A stretch of 64,000 nucleotides of DNA from Acetobacter cerevisiae (GCF_001580535.1 NZ_LHZA01000150.1:21703-85702); one strand, 5' to 3'. Shown: positions 8,844-17,302, counted from the stretch's first letter. A program made the numbers and translations. Notes: a model not told the origin generated them from the letters alone.

Positions 8844-9338
8844 ATGTTGGCGCTGGAAACCAGTACCTTCCGCAACGCAATGGCCAGACTTGGTGCTGCT
8901 GTTAATATTGTGACCACTGGAACGCGGGAAGACCCCGTGGGGTTTACCGCCTCCGCCGTCTGCTCCGTGACGGATACCCCGCCGACCCTGCTGGTCTGCC
9001 TGAACCGCGCGAGCCGTGCGCGCGAGGCGTTTGTGATGGGGGGGCCGCTGTGCGTGAACGTGCTTTCCGCCACGCAGCAGGCGCTGTCCAACCATTTTGC
9101 CAGCCCCAACAGCATGGCGGAACGCTTTGCCACCGGGCACTGGACCACACTGGCCACCGGCGCACCGGTGCTGGAAGAGGCCGTGGCCACGTTTGACTGC
9201 CGCATTAGCCAGATTGTGGAAGTGGGCACGCATAGTGTGCTATTTGGGGTCGTTGAAGCCCTGCGCATTCATGAAACGGCGGGTGGACTTGTCTATTTCA
9301 ACCGCGCCTATCACGCTCTGCCGCATACGGCGCCTTAA
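8844..9338 (+). CDS. Flavin reductase family protein, RutF-like
   Basis: ATG 8844 follows a strong GGAGAG. The 164-residue protein is a single FMN-binding split-barrel domain: FRNAMARLGAAVNIVTT, VGFTASAVCSVTDTPPTLLVCLN, LCVNVLSA, FDCRISQIVEVGTHSVLFG and FNRAYHAL match E. coli RutF nearly block by block. Such enzymes use NAD(P)H to reduce free FMN or FAD and hand it to a two-component monooxygenase. No rutA, rutB or other monooxygenase partner is nearby, so the physiological partner is unknown and I do not assign the symbol rutF. Confidence 0.88.
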   Translation: MLALETSTFRNAMARLGAAVNIVTTGTREDPVGFTASAVCSVTDTPPTLLVCLNRASRAREAFVMGGPLCVNVLSATQQALSNHFASPNSMAERFATGHWTTLATGAPVLEEAVATFDCRISQIVEVGTHSVLFGVVEALRIHETAGGLVYFNRAYHALPHTAP

Positions 9339-9357
9339 TCTGACAGGACCCTGACCC

Positions 9358-9492
9358 ATGGCCCCTCGCCCCAAAATGGAACATGAAGATGACGTGCCGG
9401 TTATTACCGTTCGCACGCTGATTATCATTCATGTGTGTCTGGCAGTATTCATTCTGCTGTGGGGCTGGCTGGACTGGTCTTTGCCGCAGTAA
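9358..9492 (+). CDS. 44-residue single-pass membrane peptide
   Basis: A short frame starts with ATG 9358, with AGGA about 9 bases upstream, and ends in TAA. The product begins with a charged segment (MAPRPKMEHEDDVP) and then one hydrophobic helix (TLIIIHVCLAVFILLWGW). It lies 19 bases after the flavin reductase and is probably cotranscribed with it. Function is unknown. Short TM peptides of this kind are often missed in annotation; the support is a ribosome binding site, position and hydrophobic pattern only. Confidence 0.55.
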   Translation: MAPRPKMEHEDDVPVITVRTLIIIHVCLAVFILLWGWLDWSLPQ

Positions 9493-9511
9493 AAAGCGGG
9501 CTTAAGGGCTG

Positions 9512-10303
9512 TTACGCCCTAAAACGCTGCGCCAGTCCGACCAGCAGAAAGCCCGCGCCGCCCAGAAGGGCGATCCAGAAGGAGGTCGGGCAATCTGTAT
9601 ACCATGACAAAATCAGGCCACCCCATGCTTCGGCCAGAGCGAGACCGGCTGCCGCGCCCAGCCCAGCGAGCGGGGACAGGCCCAGCCGCAGCACGGTTAC
9701 CGCCGGGGCGACCATGAGTGTGAAGACCAGCAGAACGCCGGTTATCTGCGCACATTCCGCCGTGGCAATGGCCACAAGTGCAAGAAACATTACATCCAGC
9801 AGTTGAAGCGGAACGCCTTTGGCTTCCGCCATTTCCGGTTGCAGGGTGGCAAACAGCAGCGGGCGGGCCATGATGCCAAGCCCCATCAGGCACCCGGCGG
9901 AAAGCAGCGCCAGCCAGCCCAGCATACCGGGGCTGATGCCCAGAATATCCCCAAACAGCAGCGCCGTGGCCGCACTGGCCGAGCGGGTGAGCAGGTGCAG
10001 GAACAACGCCCCCACGCCCATGGCGACGGACAGCACAAGGCCGATCATCACATCACGCCCGGCTACGCGGTCTCCGGCCAGACCCATCAGAATACCGGCG
10101 GCCAGTGCGCCTCCGGCAAGTCCGGTCAGGGGGGAAAGACCGAGCATGAGCGCGCCGGTTGCTCCGGCAAAACCAACGTGGGAGAGCGCATGGCTGGCGA
10201 AGGTCTGCCCGCGCAACACCAGAAACCAGCCGACCGGGCCGCACACCAGCGCCACCAGCTGTGCGGCCAGAAACGCCGTGCGCATGAAGTCATAATCAAG
10301 CAT
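9512..10303 (-). CDS. znuB: Zinc ABC transporter permease ZnuB
   Basis: The 263-residue polytopic protein is all hydrophobic helices with a DYDFMRTAFLAAQLVALVCG start, FLVLRGQTFASHALSHVGFAG and PEMAEAKGVP, all typical of the ABC-3 metal permease family (ZnuB/MntB). It forms the inner-membrane channel that moves Zn2+ delivered by ZnuA, powered by ZnuC. The start overlaps the end of znuC by 8 bases, so the pair is translationally coupled. The zinc assignment comes from the family plus the adjacent zur gene. Confidence 0.9.
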   Translation of the reverse strand: MLDYDFMRTAFLAAQLVALVCGPVGWFLVLRGQTFASHALSHVGFAGATGALMLGLSPLTGLAGGALAAGILMGLAGDRVAGRDVMIGLVLSVAMGVGALFLHLLTRSASAATALLFGDILGISPGMLGWLALLSAGCLMGLGIMARPLLFATLQPEMAEAKGVPLQLLDVMFLALVAIATAECAQITGVLLVFTLMVAPAVTVLRLGLSPLAGLGAAAGLALAEAWGGLILSWYTDCPTSFWIALLGGAGFLLVGLAQRFRA

Positions 10304-11222
10304 GCGCAACGCACCCTCCGCAGTCATGTTCCTGCAAGGCCGAACCGCCGCCTTCCGCCACCACAAACACGCGCCCTCCGGCCCGCACCACATCAACAGG
10401 TGCGCCATACAGGGCCGTGAGAGCTTTGGTGGTAATCACCTCATCCACCGTGCCGAGCAGCGCCTTGCCCCGGGCCAGATACAGCACATGGTCCATCAGG
10501 CCGAGCAGCGGATTGATATCATGGGCGGACATCAGCACCGTCATGTTCCGGGCGCGCGCAAGGGTGTGAATGCGCTCCACTGTCTCCCGCATGCGGGCGG
10601 GGTCCAGACTGGCCAGAGGTTCATCCAGCAGCAGCACGGAAGGGTCATCCAGCAGCGTTTGCGCCAGCAGCAGGCGCTGGCGCTCCCCGCCAGACAACGC
10701 AGCAACTGGCCTTTGCGCCAGATCTTGCGCATCGACTGCCGCAAGAGCGGCATCCACCGCCGCTCGCCCGGCGCGACCATACCAGGGTAGCCCCCAGCGT
10801 TGCCCGTGCAGGGCCGAGGCCACCATGCTCCAGCCGGTAAACTGCCCGCCAATCAGCTTGCGCATCTGCGGCATATAACCCACAGCGCGATGCCCACGGC
10901 GCACCGGCTGACCGTTGATCTGCATGCTCCCCTGCACTGCCGGTTCCAGCCCCAGCAGTGCGTGAAACAGCGTGGTTTTCCCGGCCCCATTGGCCCCGAG
11001 AACCCCGACAAAACTGCCTTGCGGGATGGCCAGACTGATCTGACTCAACACAACGCGGCCACCCCGTGCCAGCGTGACATCCTGCAGGCTGATGCTCTCT
11101 GGTGCAGCGCGCGGTTTTGACAGGTGCGCCTGTGCAGGCTCTGCCGCACTCTGCATGCCTGATCCGGCATGAGAGTGGCCGCAAGCCTCGGGATCGTGCG
11201 GAGGTGATAAAGGGAATGTCAT
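10296..11222 (-). CDS. znuC: Zinc ABC transporter ATP-binding protein ZnuC
   Basis: The 308-residue ATPase shows Walker A GANGAGKTT (76-84), signature LSGGERQR, Walker B VLLLDEP and the switch histidine in MSAHD. The N-terminus carries an extra tail of about 40 residues containing HDPEACGHSHAG, a possible metal-binding stretch not needed for ATPase activity. It energises zinc import through ZnuB. The start codon overlaps the znuA stop as ATGA, and its end overlaps znuB, so the three genes form one operon znuA-znuC-znuB. Confidence 0.92.
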   Translation of the reverse strand: MTFPLSPPHDPEACGHSHAGSGMQSAAEPAQAHLSKPRAAPESISLQDVTLARGGRVVLSQISLAIPQGSFVGVLGANGAGKTTLFHALLGLEPAVQGSMQINGQPVRRGHRAVGYMPQMRKLIGGQFTGWSMVASALHGQRWGLPWYGRAGRAAVDAALAAVDAQDLAQRPVAALSGGERQRLLLAQTLLDDPSVLLLDEPLASLDPARMRETVERIHTLARARNMTVLMSAHDINPLLGLMDHVLYLARGKALLGTVDEVITTKALTALYGAPVDVVRAGGRVFVVAEGGGSALQEHDCGGCVAHA

Positions 11223-12097
11223 GGGGTAGGCTGGCCAAGCACCTGCGCGACCTGCGTCAGAATACCGTGCATCCAGTCCTGCCAGTGGGTGTCAGGCGGC
11301 ATGATCTCACGCACCGGCAGCACCGGCACCCCAACAGCATGCGCCTGCGCAATCAGCCGTTGCACGGAGGGGCGGTCGGCCTGTGCGTTATAGGCCACAA
11401 ACCGCACGGCATGCTGGCGGATATCGGCATCAAACTGCGCCACGGAGGACGCCGGCGGCTCGACATCATTCATAACGGCCACCTGAAAAGCCTGCTCCTT
11501 CATCACCAGACCGAGGCTATCGGCCAGCGGGGTAAAGACGAGCTCCGTCGCTGCTACGGGCTGGCCCTGCACCTGCGCGCGCAGGGTGGTCATGGCGTCC
11601 AGAACAGTCTGAATGGCGGCCATGACGGTTTTACCCCGTGCTTCATACGCCCCGGCATGCTGCGGATCCGTCGCCTGACAGGCAGCAATAAACCGGCTCA
11701 CAAAGGCCGCAACGGCAGGCAGATTATACGCCAGATGCGCGTTATCACCCTCATGCCAGCCGGTCCAGCCATCTGCTTTCACCACCGGCACCGGCGGCCC
11801 GCGCCGGGCCTGCACCAGACGGTCCAGCCAGGCATCATACCCCGCGCCGTTCGCCACAACGAGGCTGGCCTGCGCCACCAGCCGGGCATCTGCCGGGGTG
11901 GGTTCATACAGATGCGGGTCGATGGTCGGCGCGTTCAGAATAGAGGTGACGTGCATATCCGGTTCCGCCACCTGCGCGGCCAGATCGCCCCACGTATTTT
12001 CCGCAGCAACCACCACGGGCGTTTCCGCCGCCGTAGCAGAACCGGACCATATGCCGGCAAGCATCAGGCAAGACAAAACAGAAGCAGGAAAACGCAT
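11219..12097 (-). CDS. znuA: Zinc ABC transporter substrate-binding protein ZnuA/AztC-like
   Basis: I prefer the start at 12097 (MRFPASVLSC..., AAGGA 9 bases upstream), which gives a Sec signal peptide ending in ATAAE and 292 residues. The upstream frame from 12148 adds 17 residues before the signal. The cluster-9 metal-binding fold is supported by TIDPHLYEPTPAD (first metal histidine), HLAYNLPAV (second) and a PVREIMP region near the C-terminal acidic ligand. The third site reads VMNDVEPPASS, as in AztC-type proteins where histidine spacing differs from E. coli ZnuA. It lacks the long His-rich loop of enterobacterial ZnuA. It is first in the operon, with a candidate Zur box upstream. Confidence 0.88.
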   Translation of the reverse strand: MRFPASVLSCLMLAGIWSGSATAAETPVVVAAENTWGDLAAQVAEPDMHVTSILNAPTIDPHLYEPTPADARLVAQASLVVANGAGYDAWLDRLVQARRGPPVPVVKADGWTGWHEGDNAHLAYNLPAVAAFVSRFIAACQATDPQHAGAYEARGKTVMAAIQTVLDAMTTLRAQVQGQPVAATELVFTPLADSLGLVMKEQAFQVAVMNDVEPPASSVAQFDADIRQHAVRFVAYNAQADRPSVQRLIAQAHAVGVPVLPVREIMPPDTHWQDWMHGILTQVAQVLGQPTP

Positions 12098-12178
12098 CAG
12101 GCTGATCCTTGTCGATCGGCTGTTCACAGAGGCAGTGCAGACCGGCAAACGAGTCCTGTGACCGCCAGCCGGGTGAAC

Positions 12179-12191
12179 GTGATATTATAAC
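12179..12191. promoter_or_regulatory. Candidate Zur operator between znuA and zur
   Basis: GTGATATTATAAC is a near-perfect palindrome (GTNATANTATNAC) and matches the core of Zur boxes such as GTTATANTATAAC at nearly every position. It lies 82 bases upstream of znuA and 134 upstream of zur, in the divergent region of both. The position and match suggest zinc repression of znuACB and autoregulation of zur. No binding has been shown here. Confidence 0.6.
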
Positions 12192-12324
12192 ATGATGACT
12201 TTGACCAGAACCCGAAGGGCTGGTCTGTTTTGCGTTCACTCTCTGGCACGCGTAAGATACACCCGCTCCCAAGGCCGGACTGGAGACAAACCGTGATTTC
12301 TGCCGCGCAGACTGTAGTGACCGC

Positions 12325-12888
12325 ATGACCCCCACAGAGTTTTCCCCCGCGACCACAAGCCAGCTCGACCGGGCGGATGCCCTGTGCACCCGGCAGGGTG
12401 GGCGCATGACGCAGCAGCGCCGCGAAATTCTTGGTCTGATTCTGGACGCAAAAACCCCGGTTGGCGCGTATGACCTGCTGGAAAAGATTAAAACCCCGGA
12501 CCGCCGCCCGGCCCCGCCGACAGTCTATCGCGCGCTGGACTTTCTGCTGGAACACGGGCTGATCCACCGGATTGAGCGCCTATCCGCCTTTGTGCCCTGC
12601 ACCCATCTTTTGCATGACGCACCCGGCCACGACCCCGACCATTGCCATGACCACGATCATGATACCTGCCTGCACACGGCGCAGTTCCTTATCTGCAAAT
12701 CCTGCAAGAGTGTGACGGAAATTGCGGACTCCAGCCTGCTGACAACACTGCGCGGCATTTGCCGGGAGCAGGATTTTGTCATGCAGGGGGCATCCATTGA
12801 AGTCGTTGGCCTGTGCGCCGACTGTGCTGCCAAAGCCCGCCCGGCAGGCAAAGCCGCCCGCAAACAGGCTGCCCCCTCCCCTTCATGA
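12325..12888 (+). CDS. zur: Zinc uptake regulator Zur (Fur family)
   Basis: The 187-residue protein has a Fur-type winged helix (GGRMTQQRREILGLIL, APPTVYRALDFLLEHGLIHRIE) followed by two CxxC pairs (124/127 CKSC and 164/167 CADC) that hold the structural zinc. Between them lies a His/Asp-rich run (97-118, HDAPGHDPDHCHDHDHD) that is longer than usual. Facing the znuACB operon across a candidate Zur box, it is assigned as Zur, not Fur: with Zn2+ bound it represses zinc uptake. Its TGA overlaps the ATG of the next gene. Confidence 0.9.
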   Translation: MTPTEFSPATTSQLDRADALCTRQGGRMTQQRREILGLILDAKTPVGAYDLLEKIKTPDRRPAPPTVYRALDFLLEHGLIHRIERLSAFVPCTHLLHDAPGHDPDHCHDHDHDTCLHTAQFLICKSCKSVTEIADSSLLTTLRGICREQDFVMQGASIEVVGLCADCAAKARPAGKAARKQAAPSPS

Positions 12889-13460
12889 CCTCAAAACCGG
12901 GCCGCCCACCTGTGCAGTTTGACCTGCTGGGTGCGCAGCCCGGTAAAAGACCTCGCAAGGCTGGCACGCAGACCACACCGGCCCACGAGACAGACGCTGA
13001 CCGACCCCAGCGTGCAACGCCCGCCAGACGCTCGCCCCGCGCAAAAGCGGAAAACCCGTTACAGACCGATCTGTTTACGCACCCTCTGCCGCCGCGCCCC
13101 CGGCCACCCCGCACGCATCTGGATACCGAAGAACTTCGGCTTTCTGCTGTGCCTGCCACTGGCTTTTCCCCGCACGCCACAGCTGACAGCTGGCTTTATC
13201 TGGTCACGGAGCCAGACACAGCCAGCCAGTTTCTGGCCGAGGGTCTGCCCTTGCGCAAAACTCACCCGCTTTTGCTGACAGAGCGCGGCGGCGTGGCGCA
13301 CTGGCTGACGAAAATGACTGATGACCCACCGGGACTTTTCGCCACAACACCTGTGGTGCTACGTCTGCGGCGCACCATGGTCTCCGAGTGGCTGGAACCG
13401 GACCCGGACCACAGCGCAGAATTTTCCGCTCCGTGTTATCTGCTGAGCGGAAGCAGATAG
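12885..13460 (+). CDS. Hypothetical protein coupled to zur
   Basis: The ATG overlaps the zur stop (ATGA), so translation is likely coupled; the open frame extends upstream to 12813 inside zur but that is an overprint. The 191-residue product has a basic, Pro/Arg-rich, probably disordered first half (PGKRPRKAG, RRSPRAKAE, PPRPRPPRTH) and a folded-looking second half (about 105-191) with SWLYLVTEPDTASQFLAEGLP and LLLTERGGVAHWL. The second half has a loose resemblance to ADP-ribosyl-transferase-like small domains, but I would not assign it. No signal peptide or membrane segment. It ends in TAG. Confidence 0.6.
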   Translation: MTSKPGRPPVQFDLLGAQPGKRPRKAGTQTTPAHETDADRPQRATPARRSPRAKAENPLQTDLFTHPLPPRPRPPRTHLDTEELRLSAVPATGFSPHATADSWLYLVTEPDTASQFLAEGLPLRKTHPLLLTERGGVAHWLTKMTDDPPGLFATTPVVLRLRRTMVSEWLEPDPDHSAEFSAPCYLLSGSR

Positions 13461-13481
13461 AAACAGGATCGATAAGCAACC

Positions 13482-14519
13482 ATGACAGGAAACACGCAAA
13501 GCGACACGCTTCTGGCTGAGGTCACACGCGGAGGCCGGGTGGAATCCCGCCATTATGGCGCGACGGTTGTGATGGATGCCTCGGGAAAAACCGTGTTTGC
13601 CACGGGTGATGTCACCACCCCCATCTATCCGCGCTCCACCGTGAAGGCCCTGCAGGCGTTACCGCTACTAACGGAAGGCGCTGCGGACAAATACTCTCTG
13701 CCGCAGGAAGCTCTGGCGCTGGCCTGTGCCTCGCATCAGGGGGAGCCTGAGCATATTGCCGTTGCAGCAGACATGCTGGGCCGCACCGGGTGGGATTATG
13801 GTGTGCTGGAATGCGGCACCCACTGGCCGCTGGATGCCCATGCGGCCCGCGCTCTGGCGGCCACGGGTGAGCAGGCCTGCGCGCTGCATAACTGCTGCTC
13901 TGGCAAGCATGCGGGCTTTATCTGCCTCTCCTGCGCGACGGGGCAGGACCCGGCCCATTACATTCGCCCGGAACACCCCATTATGCAGACCATGGCCCGT
14001 ACGCTGGCCGATGTAACGGGTGTGCCGCATACCGATGCCAACCGGGGCACGGATGGCTGCGCCATTCCCACATGGGCCATTCCGCTCTCTGCCCTGGCAC
14101 TGGCCTATGCGCGCTTTGCCACCGGCACGGGGCTGAGTGCGGACCGTGCGCAGGCTGCACAACGTCTGCGGGCTGCCATTTCCTCTGCCCCGTTCATGAT
14201 TGCGGGCACGGACCAGTTTGATACGCTGGTCATGCAGGATCTGGCCCCGCGTGTGCTGACCAAAATGGGCGCGGAAGGCGTGATGATTGCCATTCTGCCG
14301 GAAAAAGGTCTGGGCATTGCCATTAAATGTCGGGATGGCGGCGTGCGGGCTGCGGAAACGGCTGCCGCGGCGCTGATTGCCCGCTTTGGGGGTGAAGACG
14401 CCCCGATCCTGAACCACTTTATGCGCCGTCCGCTGAAGAACTGGAACGGTCTGGTGGTAGGTGAACTCCGCGCCTCTCGTGAACTGGCCGGAGACAGGCT
14501 GCCCGACGCAGCGGCCTGA
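13482..14519 (+). CDS. Zinc-type L-asparaginase (Rhizobium etli ReAV-like, class 3)
   Basis: The 345-residue protein belongs to the asparaginase II family typified by R. etli ReAV, unrelated to E. coli AnsA/AnsB. The SxxK pair is S52/K55 (PRSTVKAL), with C139 and K142 in HNCCSGKHAG and C193 in DGCAIPT. Recalled ReAV residues S48, K51, C135, K138 and C189 match these with a constant offset of 4. In ReAV the Cys/Lys/Cys trio binds zinc. It hydrolyses asparagine to aspartate and ammonia, cytosolic here since no signal peptide is present. It follows zur and the coupled hypothetical by 21 bases, so the three are probably one operon. Confidence 0.88.
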   Translation: MTGNTQSDTLLAEVTRGGRVESRHYGATVVMDASGKTVFATGDVTTPIYPRSTVKALQALPLLTEGAADKYSLPQEALALACASHQGEPEHIAVAADMLGRTGWDYGVLECGTHWPLDAHAARALAATGEQACALHNCCSGKHAGFICLSCATGQDPAHYIRPEHPIMQTMARTLADVTGVPHTDANRGTDGCAIPTWAIPLSALALAYARFATGTGLSADRAQAAQRLRAAISSAPFMIAGTDQFDTLVMQDLAPRVLTKMGAEGVMIAILPEKGLGIAIKCRDGGVRAAETAAAALIARFGGEDAPILNHFMRRPLKNWNGLVVGELRASRELAGDRLPDAAA

Positions 14520-14976
14520 GCATCACGGTTTTATAAAACGCCTGCATCGCCCTTATGGCAGCGTGGAGATTGGCCTCAGGCTATGATCTGCGTTGCCGTG
14601 AGGCGCTGCCTTCTTATAGGTGTTACGGCTTATCCCTGCGGCCATGACCCGTAGAGCATTTACAAACACCCCAAACGCATAAAAATTTGTGAATTTCAAA
14701 GTCATTCTGCGCAAAAACAGGAACAAAACAAAAACACTTTGTAGAAAATTCGTTTATTTTGAAGAAAGCATTAAAATATTTTTAGGGTGTATGGTCTGAC
14801 ATGATGCGTCTGTCTGACCTGAAAAACGTCTTCATCCAGAGAAAAAGACCATCGGCAGCAGAGATTTTCTGTGTTGCCGGAAACCAAACCAGCCGGGAGA
14901 AACCTGCATAAAACAGGCCCCGGCGGCCGCAGCAGATCGGTCTGGCTTCTGCGCACAGAGGCCAGACCAGAAAAAC
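14520..14976. other. Intergenic region without a gene; hairpin near its end
   Basis: No convincing coding frame. A 12-bp perfect palindrome GTTTTATAAAAC lies at 14528-14539 just after the asparaginase stop. The centre (14690-14790) is AT-rich. The last bases hold the stem-loop listed separately. Both flanking genes converge here. Confidence 0.6.
14939..14968 (-). terminator. Stem-loop after H1-like gene
   Basis: GGTCTGGC (14939-14946) pairs with GCCAGACC (14961-14968), with an inner TCTG/CAGA stem and CGCA loop. It lies just beyond the stop of the minus-strand H1-like gene. No T-run follows, so termination is only probable. Confidence 0.5.
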
Positions 14977-15705
14977 TTATTTCTTGCTGCGGGTGGTTTT
15001 GGAAGCTTTGCGGCCGCGCGTGGTAGCGGGCTTGGCTGCAGCTTCAGCCGCTTCTGCTGCCAGACGGTCATAGCGCTTCTGGCGGCGGGTTTCCTGCACA
15101 ATACGCAGTTTTTCAACAGCGGAGAGACGCACTTTCTTTTCTGCCGGAGCAGCTTTAGCGCGCGGTGTGCGGGTTTTGACCGGGGCCGGAGCCTTACGGG
15201 CCGTGGTGGTTTTAGCAGCAGCCTGCTTGGGGGGAGCGGCTTTGCGCGTTGCTTTAACCGGCTTTGCGACTTCAACAGCAGCGGCAGCAGCCGGACGACG
15301 GCCACGACGTGCAGGCGCCGGTGCTTCCACAACGGTTTCTACAACCTTGCGGCGTGTAGCGCGGGTTGCCGGTTTGGCTTCAGCAGCAGCGGCGGCGGCT
15401 TTGCGCGGGGTGCGGGTGGCAGGCTTGGCAGCGGCTTTGGCCGGAGCTTTTGCAGCGGTTGCTCTTTTCTTCGGGGCGGCCTCAGCTTTTGCAGCTTTGG
15501 GGGCGCGGGCCGGTTTAACAGCGTCCGTCACTTTTGCAGCGGCAACCTTGCGCGGCTTACGAGCCGGAGCCTTGGGTGCAATTTCTTCTTCCACTACCGC
15601 GTTTTTTGCGGGGGTCTTGCGCGTGCGGCGCGTGGCAACCGGGGCTGTACGGGCGGCGGATACGGAAGTCCGGGCCGTGGCGCGGCGCTTTTTGGTTTCG
15701 CTCAT
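14977..15705 (-). CDS. Histone H1-like Ala/Lys-rich nucleoprotein
   Basis: The 242-residue protein is made mostly of Ala, Lys, Pro, Arg and Thr in repeating KAPAKAAAKPATR-like units, the composition of eukaryotic H1 tails and of bacterial H1-like proteins (AlgP, HctB, BpH1 type). A short mixed block at about 193-222 (VRLSAVEKLRIVQETRRQKRYDRL) is the only part with a normal fold-like pattern. Such proteins bind DNA through the basic repeats and help compact the nucleoid; length often varies by repeat slippage. No membrane or signal segment. Low complexity gives strong antisense ORF shadows on the opposite strand. Confidence 0.72.
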   Translation of the reverse strand: MSETKKRRATARTSVSAARTAPVATRRTRKTPAKNAVVEEEIAPKAPARKPRKVAAAKVTDAVKPARAPKAAKAEAAPKKRATAAKAPAKAAAKPATRTPRKAAAAAAEAKPATRATRRKVVETVVEAPAPARRGRRPAAAAAVEVAKPVKATRKAAPPKQAAAKTTTARKAPAPVKTRTPRAKAAPAEKKVRLSAVEKLRIVQETRRQKRYDRLAAEAAEAAAKPATTRGRKASKTTRSKK

Positions 15706-16028
15706 TCAAAACTCCATTTTGATCCCCGCTTGCAAAACTTTAAGAAATACAAACGAGATTATAGAATTAATTCTTTTTACTCTTTCAGGAAAGGCTCCTG
15801 AAAGGCGCCCCGATGACCTGAAACTCGTGTCATTCATAACAAAAACAACAGAAAATGCAAAAAATACTTTAGAACCAGAAAGAATAACCGGCGTTTTACG
15901 GAGACCCACCTTGTGCCACGGGTTCCATTCCGGCCGCTGACACCCCATGTCCGCAGACCGGGAGTGGTGATCCGATGAACTCTCCGGTATTATCAGCGCA
16001 TATCCCCAATCCTGACAGGAACAGGTTC
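15706..16028. other. Intergenic region between H1-like gene and mtnA
   Basis: A divergent promoter region of 323 bases, AT-rich from 15720 to 15890 and more G+C-rich towards mtnA. I see no RNA gene and no recognisable SAM riboswitch. An in-frame ATG at 15975 extends the mtnA frame but lacks a ribosome binding site. Confidence 0.5.
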
Positions 16029-17123
16029 ATGAAGATCAACGGCACGCCGTATCGCAGCGTCTGGGTGAATGAAAAAGATGGCTGGTCCATTCACATTTTT
16101 GACCAGACCCGCCTCCCCTTCTCCCTCGATATCCTGCGCCTGACCACGCAGCAGGAGGTGGCTCATGCCATCCGCACCATGCAGGTGCGCGGCGCGCCGC
16201 TGATTGGGGCTGTGGCAGCCTACGGCCTTGCGCTGGCCCTGCGGCAGGACGCCAGTGATGCCGCCATGGAGCAGAACGCTGCCATGCTGGCCGCCACACG
16301 CCCCACCGCCGTAAATCTGCACTGGGCGATTGACCGTATGCTGAACAGCCTGCGCCCCGTTGCCCCGGAGAACCGCGTTGCTGCGGCCTATGCGGAAGCA
16401 GGCCGCATTTGTGATGAAGACGCCGCCCAGAACGAGGCCATTGGTCGCCACGGGCTGGAACTGATCCGTGAGATTGCCAAAAACCGCCCGGCAGGCACAC
16501 AGATTAACCTGCTCACGCATTGCAACGCGGGCTGGATTGCCACCGTGGACTGGGGCACGGCGCTGGCGCCCATCTATATGGCGCATGATGAAGGGCTGAA
16601 TGTGCATGTGTGGGTTGATGAAACCCGCCCGAGAAATCAGGGGGCTGCCCTAACCGCGTGGGAACTGGGCAGCCACGGCGTGCCGCATACGGTGATTGCG
16701 GATAATGCTGGCGGCCACCTGATGCAGCATGGTCAGGTTGATCTGGTCATTGTGGGCACAGACCGCGTGACCCGCACAGGGGATGTCGCCAACAAGATCG
16801 GCACGTATCTGAAGGCACTGGCCGCGCAGGACAACAAGGTTCCGTTCTGGGTGGCCCTGCCCTCCACCACCATTGACTGGAGCGTGGCCAATGGCGTGAC
16901 GGAAATCCCTATTGAAGAACGGGCAGCGTCCGAGATCACGCATGTCGCGGGCCGGGACGAGAATGGAAAACAGACCCGCGTGCAGATTACCCCGGACGGC
17001 AGCCCCGCCGCCAACCCGGCGTTTGATGTCACCCCGGCGCGGCTTGTGACGGGCCTGATTACTGAGCGCGGCATCTGCCCGGCGACAGAAGAAGGCCTGC
17101 GCTCTCTGTTTCCTGAACAGTAA
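16029..17123 (+). CDS. mtnA: S-methyl-5-thioribose-1-phosphate isomerase
   Basis: ATG 16029 gives 364 residues, the usual MtnA length, and follows an AGGAACAGG stretch; the alternative at 15975 adds 18 residues without family support. Blocks typical of MtnA are MQVRGAPLIGAVAAYG, LTHCNAGW with the catalytic cysteine, WVDETRPRNQGA, GTDRVTRTGDVANKIGTY with the catalytic aspartate, and FWVALPSTTID. It isomerises methylthioribose-1-phosphate to methylthioribulose-1-phosphate in methionine salvage. It also resembles archaeal ribose-1,5-bisphosphate isomerase, but the sequence blocks are MtnA-like. No other salvage genes are adjacent. A strong terminator follows. Confidence 0.93.
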   Translation: MKINGTPYRSVWVNEKDGWSIHIFDQTRLPFSLDILRLTTQQEVAHAIRTMQVRGAPLIGAVAAYGLALALRQDASDAAMEQNAAMLAATRPTAVNLHWAIDRMLNSLRPVAPENRVAAAYAEAGRICDEDAAQNEAIGRHGLELIREIAKNRPAGTQINLLTHCNAGWIATVDWGTALAPIYMAHDEGLNVHVWVDETRPRNQGAALTAWELGSHGVPHTVIADNAGGHLMQHGQVDLVIVGTDRVTRTGDVANKIGTYLKALAAQDNKVPFWVALPSTTIDWSVANGVTEIPIEERAASEITHVAGRDENGKQTRVQITPDGSPAANPAFDVTPARLVTGLITERGICPATEEGLRSLFPEQ

Positions 17124-17152
17124 ACAAACAGTCTTTCATCCGAGCCTGATCC

Positions 17153-17190
17153 TGCGGCACCGGCCCCTTTGTCCGGTGCCGCATTTTTTT
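17153..17190 (+). terminator. Rho-independent terminator of mtnA
   Basis: TGCGGCACCGG and CCGGTGCCGCA form an 11-bp perfect stem followed at once by seven Ts (17184-17190). A textbook intrinsic terminator 30 bases after the mtnA stop. Confidence 0.92.
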
Positions 17191-17302
17191 GTGCATACGC
17201 CTATGCGCACGGCTTTTCTTGACGGCCCCCGGCCTGCGCCTGATAAGCGCTATACGACGCAATACAGTCCGCGCCATGATGCCATTCTGAAAGGGCAAGA
17301 GC

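Noticed and set aside
15167..15940. 257-codon Ala-rich plus-strand frame opposite the H1-like gene
   Set aside because: It is the mirror of the Lys/Ala repeats. The minus frame has the signature composition and ATG.
15706..16028. SAM-responsive riboswitch upstream of mtnA
   Set aside because: I looked for SAM-II-like conserved bases and found no convincing match.
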